From Welwitschia mirabilis (lineage: Eukaryota; Gnetophyta; Gnetopsida; Welwitschiales), in assembly GCA_051453625.1 (NCBI GenBank), contig JBOZIK010000001.1, positions 14,509,654-14,573,653 on the forward strand: a stretch of DNA of 64,000 bases. The letters are read 5' to 3'. Positions 34,240-44,249 of the stretch are shown here, in pieces. The notes under the pieces were generated by a model. It was not told the origin of the DNA. It saw only the letters and a list, made by a program, of their open reading frames with translations, and made no database searches. Position 1 is the stretch's first letter, and the number at the start of each line of letters is the position of its first letter. Both the position numbers and the translations under genes were made by a program.

Positions 34240-35340
34240 CTAATATCAGTGACCCGAAGTTATCAATACTAGTAATGGCAGAAACAGTACCACCTACTAG
34301 CATCACTCTTGAAGCTGCAGGCTGAATAGAAGAGAAATATAAGATGGATCTAGTCATATGGTCAGATGCCCAAAAGTCCAAAATCCACAGATGTGTTGCA
34401 ATGAAAGATGAAGAAGTAGAGGATTGTGATTGGGAAGTGAGAAACTTAGAATACTCCTCTTTGGTAATAGTTACCTAATCATATGATTGCTCTAAAGACA
34501 ACTTTTGTGACTCTGGAAGAACTTAAGGAGCATATGCTATAGAATTGGAACCCCATAAGTCCCAACAGAACTCCTTAGTATGGCCCTTTGTACCACCATG
34601 ATTACACCACCTTTCCTCTTAAGCAATGGTTCAGCTGATACATCCTCCCCTTAAAGTGTCCACATCCACCACCAGATGAACCACTTCTACTTGGATGTTC
34701 ACCTTGTCCCTTACTATGTCCGCCATGAGAAAATGCAAAGGATGATCTATCTCTGAGCTGAAGTTGATTCAGATAATGTCACCCTTTGAAGCCTCATCCA
34801 AACTTTAGATAGAGAAGGAAGAGATGAGCTCTCCAAGATTTGAACCTTCACTAGCTCGTATTCAATTTTCAAACCACATAAGAAATGCACCACGTTAAAG
34901 TTCTCACGTTGCTTGCAACTTTAGACACATTAGAAGAAGTTGGCTAATACAAATTTAACTCATCAAAGATTTGACACATTTTAGAATAATAGTATCCTAA
35001 ACATTTTTGACCGTGTTGAGTATTCAAAAAAGCTTGAGAGGTATCATTTATCATGGTAATATTGTTTGCACTAGAATATAGCCCATGCAAGTGCTCCCAC
35101 ACTAATCTTGCAGTCTTAAGAAGCATTACTCTACAAGTGATATGAGGCTTCATGTAATTCTAGAGCGTCATCCTGATTTACTACCTTCTTGGATCCACGT
35201 TTTGTGTTCAGCATCTATGAAAGCGGGAGGATCATCAACGATATATTTAAGTTTTCCCCTAGTTGTTAGAGAGACCTCCACAACAATAGAACACAATATA
35301 AAGCTTTGTCCATTCAACTTCAAAGACATCATGTGAAAAA
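34240..35340 (-). pseudogene. Gag and protease of the short-LTR Copia
   Basis: Minus strand. The gag N-terminus at about 35330 reads LKLNGQSFILCSIVVEV, then RGKLKYIVDDPPAF; 35153-34944 has MKPHITCRVMLLKTARLVWE and HLHGLYSSAN, the common Copia gag core. A damaged zinc knuckle (CNHGGTKGHTKEFC) lies near 34600-34560. The protease at about 34390 reads LWILDFWASDHMT, where the catalytic DSG has become DFW, then VLFVPKFPVNLMSVGKL. Confidence 0.8.
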
Positions 35341-36127
35341 TTCAAAACTCTTATGGGCACATCACAGATGTCTTGGAGAAGCTACCAAAACTACTTGTTC
35401 CACTCATGATTTCCATACACCACCAAAGGAGGGTGCAAAAAGCCACCTAAACAAGACGTTCAGGAACAGAGTTAATTTTCTTCACTACTAAATCTTAACT
35501 TAAGGTTTCAACACCATAGAAAAACATGAAATGCAACACAAACCGTAGGCATTTCCTTTGAGAAGAACTGAAAACTTCAAAACCATAAAACAAACTCACT
35601 AGAAAACTAGGGTTTCGTCCTAAACCCTACTTGAATGGAAAAACACTAAAAAGGTCCAAACCCTAGCACCTCTGCTTAAGACACCTTCACTGGGAGAGAA
35701 AACTGATGCAAACAAGGCATCCAAGATTACCACAACTAAGACAATAGCAGACCTAGCTCTGATACCATGTCAAAATTGAAAGAGAAGAGCAAAGACAATT
35801 TTGGAAAACTTTGAGTGTTTGTATTCTCATCACACTCAAGTGAGGGGTTTGTTTACTTTTTGTATTAAAAATTAGCTTACATAAGCTCCCAAACCCTACA
35901 TGTTAAGTTTTGGTGAGACTAGACTTTATGACTTTATGACATAACATTACTTTACAACATTGACCCCTCTTACATTTCATACACACATGCAAAAAAATAC
36001 AATAAAATGAAATGTTTCAAACAGGATAAGGGAGGAAAAATTGAAAACTAAGTATGAAATTTTTTTCTGAAACTCTATGGGAAAAGACTACAGGAGGAGT
36101 AGAACTATTAAACCTCATTTCCTATAC

Positions 36128-36834
36128 CTGCAGCATTCCCATTATGCTAGCTTGTTGGCGTTCCATTTGAAGCAGTTGCCATTGGATTGTTGATAAATTG
36201 TCTCTGCCATTTGTTGTCTGTGGATCAAAACAACTGTTATTAAAGGTTCTTGTGGAACTTGTATCTCTTGGTTCATGGTCACCCCAACCATCAGACTCCA
36301 TGGTTCTTATGCTTACTTCCCTGTTCTTAAGAAATCTCTGATCTGTCCATTGGCCCTGAGCGAAGCCATCTCTGTTATCATGCCCACTCATAGAACTTCT
36401 GATTCTGTGAGGACCAACCAAATTCAAATTTTCCTTATCCTGACTTACATCTGAAGAGGATTTTGGAACTCCTTTTGGAGATCTCGATACAATCATTTCA
36501 TGAGTTGATCTTGCAGCACAATCTGATGAATTTTCATCTGTTTGGTTAGCTTGTAATGGTGGACAACTTTTTGGTATGGCAACTTCAATCTGCCAATCAT
36601 TAGACTTTTTATTTTCGAGCTTTTGAAAGAATTCAGGATTTAGCCCTTTGTCAATCAGTGATGGGGGCTTTTTTTTCAAGATGCTAACTTTATTATCCAC
36701 TGTATTCATAAGAGGTCCTTTATTCAAAACATCCTGTGGTATGTTGGGGGGGTAATTTGTCTTACTCCCGATAGGATTTGAACTCTCTGTAGCTTGTTGT
36801 AGTGATTCTCTTGTTTCTGCTGATTCAGATTTAT
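36128..36834 (-). CDS. TOR1: TORTIFOLIA1/SPIRAL2-like microtubule-associated protein, exon 4
   Basis: Residues 332-566 plus the last two bases of codon 331 (phase 1 in, phase 0 out). The acceptor is GTATAG, the donor CTGCAG/GTATAG. It encodes the low-conservation linker after the HEAT repeats, rich in Ser, Asn and Lys, with family-typical WQIEVAIPKSCPPLQ. It ends with IQWQLLQMERQQASIMGMLQ, the first part of the coiled-coil that exon 5 completes. It has one long open frame with no stop over 235 codons. Its 3' neighbour exon is more than 30 kb away. Confidence 0.92.
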
Positions 36835-36952
36835 CTATACAAAAATGACAATGCAAATTGACCTTTTATTCCCTTAATTTTGTCAGGAATAAACTAAAAA
36901 CATTCACCCATGCAATGGGATTTTAATGCCAAATGCAGACTTTTGGACTTAC

Positions 36953-37058
36953 CTAACAGTGGTTGTTTTGATGCATCTGGCACTAAATCATCTTCAGCAC
37001 CAGCAATATTTTTCCAATGTTGAAGTGCTTCTGCTATGCTATCCCTTACTGGTTTGAC
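36953..37058 (-). CDS. TOR1: TORTIFOLIA1/SPIRAL2-like microtubule-associated protein, exon 3
   Basis: A 106-base exon, residues 296-330 plus one base. The acceptor is TTGCAG, the donor TTAG/GTAAGT. It reads VKPVRDSIAEALQHWKNIAG, the last helix pair of the N-terminal HEAT-repeat array, followed by a short acidic stretch. The phase-1 donor fits the phase-1 acceptor of exon 4 (G plus AT gives an Asp codon). It is too short for ordinary ORF listing and was found from family knowledge. Confidence 0.93.
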
Positions 37059-37256
37059 CTGCAATAACACAACATGTAATGAAATTCAAATTCTTGCCCT
37101 CTACTAGACAAATGCAGACTCTTTTAACAAAATCAGTAACGTAATAAAAATGTCTCAGATGAAGAATTTATGTAACCACTGTGACAAGACATAGTTGATC
37201 ATGAATCCTAAAGAGAGAGTTTCTATTAGAAACAATTAGCAAAATTCTACATCTAC

Positions 37257-37448
37257 CTTGTCAAAACGGCAATTTTCAAGTGTTGAGACAACAGAAGATT
37301 TGTGATCAACCAGAACATGACTTGAATGAGTTGCCAATCTGATCAATGTATCAACTGTTGCTTTTCGAGTTGCCCAGTCTGTACTTTCGAGGGATTCATT
37401 GATATATGGCATTACCATCCCAACCTGCTGCTTAGTTATTACTCCAAC
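37257..37448 (-). CDS. TOR1: TORTIFOLIA1/SPIRAL2-like microtubule-associated protein, exon 2
   Basis: 192 bases, residues 232-295, phase 0 at both ends. The acceptor is CCACAG, the donor AAG/GTAGAT. It encodes VGVITKQQVGMVMPYINESL, then STDWATRKATVDTLIRLATH and ENCRFDK, a HEAT repeat that follows directly from VIGSLSQ at the end of exon 1 and leads into VKPVRDS of exon 3. The (N/D)W(A/V)TRKAA-like motif is strongly conserved in the family. Confidence 0.94.
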
Positions 37449-37559
37449 CTGTGGTTGATATACTTACAAAACCAGTTTTCAGTTGGTGAAATTTGAAATA
37501 TCATGAATATCAACTTCAGAATAAGATGAAATCAATTTGTAAACATTCCTCCCTTTGTT

Positions 37560-38340
37560 ACAAAGAAGAGTATATGGTAAACTGCTTGCACTGCAGGAAT
37601 GAATGCTAATTCTAAGATTTGAACCAGAATGAAAATATGTTAATATACTAAAAGCGCCCACAATTGCAATCACTGCCCTCGAAAATCAACACAGAAAAAT
37701 TAAAGAAAATGATGGCATGATTGGGGAAATGATGATCATTTGGTAAGAAAGATGCAGTAACGAGTTCTATTAGTTCTGCAGCTACTTGTTGAACTGCACA
37801 AATGAACGCTACTTTCAAAACATGGAACAGATTGACCAAAAAAAAAAAAAAAGGTGCTACTATACTCATGTCTACAATGCCAATTACTGTTGTTGTGAGT
37901 AAGCACAGAAAAATTAAAGAAAATAGAACATGCTCACAGGTAATTAAAGATCATTTGATAAACAAGATGCAGTAATGGCATCTATGAATTATGCAGCTAC
38001 TGCTTGCACTGCACAAATGAGCACTACCTTTAAAATGTGGAACAAAATGAAAAGATTTGCAAATATACTCATGGTGTCTACAATTCAAATTGATGCCTTT
38101 GTACATCAACACAGTAAAAGTGAAGAAAATGATAGCATGGTCCCTTAAAGATTAGTTGACAGGAAAGAAGTAATAATGACCTTTATAAGTTGTGCAGCTA
38201 ATGCTTGCACTGCACAAAACACTACTTTTGAAATATGGAACAGAATTAAAAAAATGATAGTATACTCATAGTGTATATGATTCCAACTGCCGCCTTTGTA
38301 AATTAGTGCAGAAAAAAGTAAAGAAAAGGATGGTATGATC
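37560..38340. repeat. Tandem array with ~200-bp units in intron 1 of the TOR1-like gene
   Basis: Four units anchored on CACAGAAAAATTAAAGAAAA begin at about 37690, 37904, 38110 and 38307 (spacings 214, 206, 197), plus a partial unit at the left (from about 37577, TGCTTGCACTGCAGGAATGAA). Shared blocks include GCAGCTACTGCTTGCACTGC and TATACTCATG. The copies are clearly diverged, so the array is old. It nearly fills the intron (37449-38537). Confidence 0.88.
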
Positions 38341-38537
38341 AACGGAGATTTGGCACATAAATATCAGTTCGAAAAATAAGTATAATATTTCAAGACGTGT
38401 TTCATGCATCAAAGAGAACACAACAAAGATATTTAAGGACGAACGAATGAAAGAAAATTTGACAATTAGTAATAACCTCGCTCCCATTGGCGTATATTGT
38501 GAAAATAACATAAAATGATGTTTGCAGAGATCCAGAC

Positions 38538-39230
38538 CTGAGAAAGGCTGCCAATCACCGTAATCAACTGTGCCTTGGCGAAAAAGTTCTTATTAGCAAG
38601 ATACTTGCAAATGCGAGGGCAAATTTTCTGAAAAGAAGATAAAGGAGGAGGGTCTTTGGCGTTTTCAATGATTTTGGAAAGGCACATTGCTGATCCGATT
38701 TGCACAGACTTATTCTGCTCGCCTAAAGCTTCAAAAAGCGGCTTCAAAAATACCGAGATTAAGGATGCAGAATCTTCTCCTCCCCCTAAGTATTGAGCAG
38801 AAAGAACACCGAATGTGCTTTGGCAGGCATCTCTAACGGAGGAATCAGGATCTTTCAGTCTCCTTACAAGGTGCGCTGCAATTTTAGGCAAATGAGGGGA
38901 AATCCATTCGGGATGAGTATTGACCATGGTGCCTATCAGTCTAACTGATTCTTTTCTCACTGTCCCCTTTTGCTGCAAATCCGTGTCGTAAAGACAGTTC
39001 AAGGCAGGTGTCACAAATTCCTGGGTTAGATTTTGAATTGTTTTCTCCAAATCCTCCATTGCGACCTGCTGTGTATCTCGATCCCCCAACTTGTTCAGAG
39101 AAATGATTATCTTCTGTTTCAGTTCTATCATTGCGAAATGTGAAGTCGAGGATCGCACAAAGGAAGATGAAGCTGCCGTAGCTCTCCCTGTCTTGGTGGC
39201 AGTATGTTGCTGCTGTTTTTGAGTGGTCAT
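38538..39230 (-). CDS. TOR1: TORTIFOLIA1/SPIRAL2-like microtubule-associated protein, exon 1
   Basis: Residues 1-231, from ATG at 39230. The start is chosen because MTTQKQQQH resembles the family start and no upstream in-frame Met extends it. After a basic, Ser/Thr-rich leader come the N-terminal HEAT repeats: FAMIELKQKIIISLNKLGDR, AAHLVRRLKDPDSSVRDACQ, KPLFEALGEQNKSVQIGSAM and FQKICPRICKYLANKNFFAK. In Arabidopsis, SPR2/TOR1 binds microtubules and their minus ends, and its loss causes twisted growth; I transfer that role by homology. The protein would act on cortical microtubules. The donor AG/GTCTGG is weak, but the frame continues correctly into exon 2. Confidence 0.95.
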
Positions 39231-39298
39231 TGGATCAGAAACTTGTTCTGGCTTTCGGAAAAAACTTCTTCTACTTTTGAAAATGTGTTTCTCAGCAT
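39227..39298 (-). promoter_or_regulatory. Candidate upstream ORF whose stop overlaps the TOR1-like start (ATGA)
   Basis: Upstream of the main ATG an ATG at 39298 opens a frame of 23 codons, starting MLRNTFSKVEEVF, that ends in TGA overlapping the main start as ATGA (39230-39227). A second short frame (20 codons) starts at 39419 and ends at 39357. If both are inside the transcript they could lower translation of the main frame. Whether transcription starts far enough upstream is not visible. Confidence 0.4.
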
Positions 39299-40240
39299 AT
39301 TCTCTGATCAGAGATGAAGCATTAATATTGCAGAATCACAAACTGCAAAAGCAATTTTAAGGTTCCCGCAATTCTGCTTTTTGGGTTTGTTTCCTGAAAC
39401 AGGGGCTTTTTGCATGCATGTCTCCGGCTCTACTCTCGAGGCTGCTTTAAAGAATTTTTAAACTGAAACACTTAAGTATTAACAACGGAACAAAACAAGA
39501 CACATACCAACCTGAGATCTATCGTTGTCGTGAATACCTGTACTTTTTTGCAGCAGTTGATCAGAGTCTTAATTAAAAAATCTTTTGACCTCCGTGACTG
39601 CTCTGATGCAAACCATGAGCTGAAATTCAAAATCTTAAAGTTTAGTCTGGGCAATCAGGTACGGCTGATCATTTTCTTCCGTTGAAATTGTCTTTTAATT
39701 ACAATTGGCATGATTTGAATTGAATTTTATACAAATGGTTACATTATTTATATTTTAAAATCTCAATTTATTTTTATGTCGAAAGACATTTTTTAGAATG
39801 GAACTCACAAACATCGAGTCAAGGGGGCAACATTATTCTTGATACTTAATAATGTCCTTATATTCACATTACTATAATAAACTCATTTATTTATAGGATT
39901 AAGTTTTTATAAATAATTAAACTCATTAAACATTTAAAATCTTAATTAAAAAGTCATCCAATGAAGGTGTTTCATTATGCCATTCTCTTTTATCACAAGC
40001 CACTTTTCGTGGATTTTTTCTAGAATGACATAAGTAGTAAACATAGTCTTAGATATCATTTTGTCTTCAACTCTAGTTGCCTTTAATTAGATTACAATAG
40101 GAACCTTGTAAAAGGTTTCTGATTAATGACTTTCCCTTTCTTTGCTAATGATAATTGTCATTGTTGGTTGTGCTCTAATCGGAGAATAAGTTTATGATCT
40201 TATAGGAGGATGGGAAAAAAAATTTATCTAATTTAAGGAA
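39299..40240 (-). promoter_or_regulatory. 5' flank of the TOR1-like gene
   Basis: The promoter and leader of the minus-strand gene should lie here. The first 200 bases are less AT-rich than the surroundings. I cannot fix a TATA box or start site. No other gene is readable. Confidence 0.4.
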
Positions 40241-40870
40241 TTCTTGGGATAAGAACCTCAAAAATGTTTTGAAAGTTTTAGAGACGTGGGTGCTTGATCA
40301 CCCTCATGATAATCAAGCTTAGCTAGAACTTATCAAGAAGAAAATGGAGCTCTAGAAAGTTACATATTACAAGGCATGTGGTCTTATGATCTAGTCTAGG
40401 ACTAGACAAATGCAATAAAACTTTTTCAAATTTTCCAAAGTGGGATATAAGTAAATACAAGTGGACAATGCTTAATATAAATGGAACCTTTACTAACTCT
40501 AACAAGGATAAACTGCAATGCTTTTGTGGCAGAATTTTCTAAGCTTTATAATGACTTTGATAGTTCTAGTGAGTAATAGCAATCTTCTCTTGAAAGAGAT
40601 GAAACAATTCCTAAAAAAGTAAGTGCACAGCAGAAAGATCGATGTGAGAGAGCATTCTCTTTAGAGGAGATAAAAGAAGCTTATTTCTCTCTTCTACATA
40701 GTAAAGCTCCTAGAATATATGGCCTTCCTGCAGAATATTATAAAGAGTTTTAGGATAAAGTTGGTCAAAATCTTTTTCAAGTTTTTAGGAAGTGTTTAAG
40801 GGAAGCCTTAGGCTTTTTATTAAAATAAGTGAGATAAAGGTCATACCCAAAGGAGTTGGAAGCAAATAAC
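40240..40870 (+). mobile_element. LINE fragment, N-terminal RT region
   Basis: Plus strand. In one frame at about 40500-40760: FVAEFSKLYNDFDS, then CERAFSLEEIKEAYFSLLHS and KAPRIYGLPAEYYKEF, matching the LINE stretch where EEI..A...M...KAPGPDG.P.EF is usual. The catalytic part of RT is absent. It has several stops. This copy is a different LINE family from the one at 1639-3900. Confidence 0.65.
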
Positions 40871-43411
40871 TTAGTGAAATCCTAGCTTTTAGTGTGCTTG
40901 TTTCTTAATTCCTTGATATGGTTTTCTTGCTCTCTTTGCTTCGTTGCACAGAAACCCTGGTTATATATGTCTTTGTTTTTTTCCATCATCTTTTTTATCT
41001 TTGTATTATGTTAAGTTTTTGCCATGTGCTTCATTTTTGGTTTTTGTATTTAACAATATGTGTTGTTTGTTCTATTTTCTTTGATTTTTAGGAGACTTAG
41101 ATTTTTTTTTTTTTTAAAGTGAATCTTTCACTTGCTTTCTTATTAATTGCAAGGAAGTTATACTCTCGCATGTAACGTTTTTACTAATGTACTTTCTAGA
41201 TTTTATAGTTCCCTGATATATAGTTTTATTACTTTTCATATGTTATTATCTTGAAATATTATGTGATGTCAATAAGTGTGGTTTTGATCAACCTTTTTTT
41301 TAATTTGTTTTTCCTTTTTTTTTTGGCACTTTTACTCTTGTTTGCAATGTCACAAGAGGNNNNNNNNNNNNNNNNNNNNNNNNNNNNNNNNNNNNNNNNN
41401 NNNNNNNNNNNNNNNNNNNNNNNNNNNNNNNNNNNNNNNNNNNNNNNNNNNNNNNNNNNNNNNNNNNNNNNNNNNNNNNNNNNNNNNNNNNNNNNNNNNN
41501 NNNNNNNNNNNNNNNNNNNNNNNNNNNNNNNNNNNNNNNNNNNNNNNNNNNNNNNNNNNNNNNNNNNNNNNNNNNNNNNNNNNNNNNNNNNNNNNNNNNN
41601 NNNNNNNNNNNNNNNNNNNNNNNNNNNNNNNNNNNNNNNNNNNNNNNNNNNNNNNNNNNNNNNNNNNNNNNNNNNNNNNNNNNNNNNNNNNNNNNNNNNN
41701 NNNNNNNNNNNNNNNNNNNNNNNNNNNNNNNNNNNNNNNNNNNNNNNNNNNNNNNNNNNNNNNNNNNNNNNNNNNNNNNNNNNNNNNNNNNNNNNNNNNN
41801 NNNNNNNNNNNNNNNNNNNNNNNNNNNATAAGGAGTCTAGAAAACCTATCATTGAAGTTGGTGTGTACGAAAGATCATCATGAAAGACATTTGCATCCTA
41901 CTATGTCTTGATTCATCCATGTAGATTTACGTCATACATGGAAAACAAGACCCGTTCTAGTAAAGTTGAATATTAAGTATTCCACACTAGCGTCAATGTA
42001 AAGGATTTTGCCTTGGCTTTGTGGCATTGTAGACTATTGTCTACATATAGAAAAGATGATTTGATTTAGTTTCATGTAAAATGCTTTGCATATAAGTGAA
42101 ATTAGATATTTACCTTTAGCTTACATTCATGTGCTACATCTAGGGGTAAAATTGTAGATGTTAATTAAGATCTTAGAATGTTCTTTTAATTAACATGTTT
42201 CTTTAGTATTTGATCCCTCTAAAAACTACAATACCTTTATGCTTTTATTCTATGTTAGCAGGTTATAGATTTTAAGACATTTATGTTTTCATCCATGCTT
42301 CAAAATAACATGAGTGAAATGAATTTAATTTGTTGCAAATTATCTTCTCACCCTGTGGGTTTTTAAGGCAAAGGTCCTTTCATTTTTTAGATGTACAGGT
42401 GGATTTTGTTTTATGAATTATCAAAGTTTGTATTTGTTTCATTTCTAAATGACAATTTGTAACATGAAACTATTTGTGATTCACTTTTTATGTTATTATT
42501 CCTTATGCAAGTTTTGCTTCTTGCTTTTCTTATGTTTATTATCTTATAGCCTCCTAGTTCAACTAATGATAATCTAGAAGTATTGGCTTTGTTGCCTTTT
42601 TGTGTACCTTAACTAGCTTTAAATAATTCTTTAATGTAACAACATTTAATTTTTACCTATGTACTGTAATGAAGAAATTTCATAGACCTCAAAATTCAAA
42701 TTTATAGACATTTTTTGAGAACAAAACATACTAGGTGCTGGAGAAAGGGATAGTGGGTTTGTTTAGATGGAATGATGGTATTTATTAAGACTTTGAATTC
42801 TTAGAAAAATGATGAATTTTAGTAATACTATCTATCTAAGACAAGAAACTTACTTTTTAGGGAAGTAAGCAAGATGTTTATTAATTTGGCTTAATAGTGG
42901 ATGATGTACCAAAACAAGTGAGTGCATATAAAATGCCATCAATTCTTATTCTTTTGAAAAAGGTAAAAAATTCTATTAATTTTGGGTGATCCTAAAGTAA
43001 TCCTCGAAATAAAACAATCTTTAAAATCATTGGTGTAAAGAAATTGACCCCATGACCAAAGCATTTGAATACAATGGTATGTAAAACCAAAATATACACA
43101 ATGAAGAGGGCATTATAGAGAGTGCATAATAGAGATAAAAAGCAATTAAGAGCTATATTAGAGCTTAAAATCTCAATCATCTTTGATTAAGAGATAAAAG
43201 CATAATTGTTGATAAACCATTTTACATTTTTTCCTAATTTTAGATCCTTCTTAATTATTACTTTCTTTAGACATTGTGATGGAAAAAACATATTTCTTCA
43301 TTTAGTCTAAGGTTGGAAAGCCCATTTAACAATGATTAAAATTAATATTATTTATTTAAAAATAATATTATTAATAAGATTATTTTAACATAAATGATAT
43401 AGAAATATCAT
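40871..43411. other. AT-rich intergenic sequence with 468-N gap
   Basis: There is no gene that I can support. A gap lies at 41360-41827. T-rich runs occur near 41102-41116 and 41318. An AT-rich near-palindrome (AATATTATTTATTT/AAAATAATATTATT) lies at 43343-43372, next to the Gypsy LTR. Confidence 0.5.
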
Positions 43412-43879
43412 TGAAAAATAAAAATAAAAAATGTGTTTTAGTTAAGGGTCTACTTGCTAAGGTTTTAATGTGCTTATAAAATAAATTTTGTTTTATGTAA
43501 TTGTCATGTAAGAATGAGTATCTAATTAATTTAGCATGTTTAGAGGAAATTGAGGTGTAATGAATATCCTATGTTTAGAGGAATCTAGGTAAGGAATATG
43601 TGACATTTATGGGCTACTTATGGTAAAATGTGTAAGTGACTCATATTGGAGGACTTCTTCATGATTAAAATCCCTTCTAAATCTTTGTTAGTAGAGTGGT
43701 AAGAACGATGGACATTGAAGTGATTAAAGTGATAGAAGGTAGGTTGAGGATTTTGAAGGCCCCTACTGAAGAGAGCTCGTAAAATGCTCCAATACCTTGA
43801 AATCCTATATATTTCTTCTTTCTTTTCTATTCCTCACTGAATGCATAATTCCAAAAGTTTTCTTAAGGTTTTTCTTGCA
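43412..43879 (+). repeat. 5' LTR of the Gypsy element
   Basis: It pairs with 49964-50507. It starts TGAAAAAT and ends TTGCA. It is 468 bases long, about 76 shorter than its partner. Confidence 0.8.
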
Positions 43880-43931
43880 TTATTTATACATCATTTAACA
43901 TGAGAGTAAATTCTGGATTTCTATGAATTAG

Positions 43932-44246
43932 TCATTACTTTTTTATTTCAAAAAGGATGTTGCTAAAGAAACCAATAGATTCCCACCTGTAGAGGAGCCT
44001 TACGAGGCAAAAATGATTTGTGGAAGATATTTAATACATGATAAAGGTGTTGGTGATAAAGTTGGGTGTGGACTATACACCCAATCATATGAAGGTAGTT
44101 TAGAGAAGAAGCATGAAAAAGAGCAATCTATGGTGGAGGATCCAACAAAAGAGGATGTTACGCAGAAAGATCGGATTGTAGAGGACCCTTTGAAAAGCTC
44201 TAATGAAGATGGAATTAAAGAACCTCATAAACATGACACCATTTGA
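43932..44246 (+). CDS. Unrecognised ORF in the Gypsy leader region
   Basis: Open from 43932 to the stop at 44246 (105 codons; first ATG at 44013). It starts soon after the 5' LTR. From codon 9 the translation reads DVAKETNRFPPVEEPYEAKM, ICGRYLIHDKGVGDKVGCGL, then a Lys/Glu-rich tail to HKHDTI. TTTCAAAAAG before GATGTT at 43956 looks like a splice acceptor. The sequence is less decayed than the pol region downstream. I do not recognise it. It could be a leader protein of the element or a captured host exon. Its balanced hydrophobic/charged composition argues against chance, but the evidence is thin. Confidence 0.35.
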   Translation, partial: SLLFYFKKDVAKETNRFPPVEEPYEAKMICGRYLIHDKGVGDKVGCGLYTQSYEGSLEKKHEKEQSMVEDPTKEDVTQKDRIVEDPLKSSNEDGIKEPHKHDTI

Positions 44247-44249
44247 AGG

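Larger units (their letters stand above)
32616..35959 (-). mobile_element. Copia retrotransposon with 0.2-kb LTRs, internally deleted
   Basis: Minus-strand element. LTRs lie at 35959-35768 (5', 192 bases) and 32815-32616 (3', 200 bases). Both start TGTT in element sense and share blocks such as GAGACAATTTTGGAAA. The primer site TGGTATCAGAGC is at 35767-35756 and a polypurine tract (CTTGAGGGGGAA) adjoins 32815. Gag and protease are followed after a 109-N gap (34027-34135) by the catalytic YVDD part of RT, so integrase and the RT start are missing. No target duplication matches (GTATA against TTGAC), so ends may have been rearranged. Confidence 0.85.
5512..36127 (-). other. TOR1: Giant intron 4 of the TOR1-like gene (30,616 bases including gaps)
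   Basis: The intron is bounded by donor CTGCAG/GTATAG at 36128/36127 and acceptor CTTAG at 5513-5512. Splicing joins codon 566 (Q) to codon 567 (D) with no change of frame, and the joined peptide across the junction, MGMLQ-DFIGS, matches the continuous coiled-coil stretch of SPR2 proteins. Everything listed between 5512 and 36127 lies inside this intron. The elements lie on both strands, most of them decayed, as expected for insertions accumulated over a long time. Confidence 0.88.

Noticed and set aside
37648-38342. Minus-strand frames with AVQ..AA.LI repeats in intron 1 as extra coding exons
   Set aside because: Exon 1 joins exon 2 directly in phase with family-typical text, and the repeated frames differ by stops and shifts between units; kept only as a side note in the tandem-array finding.
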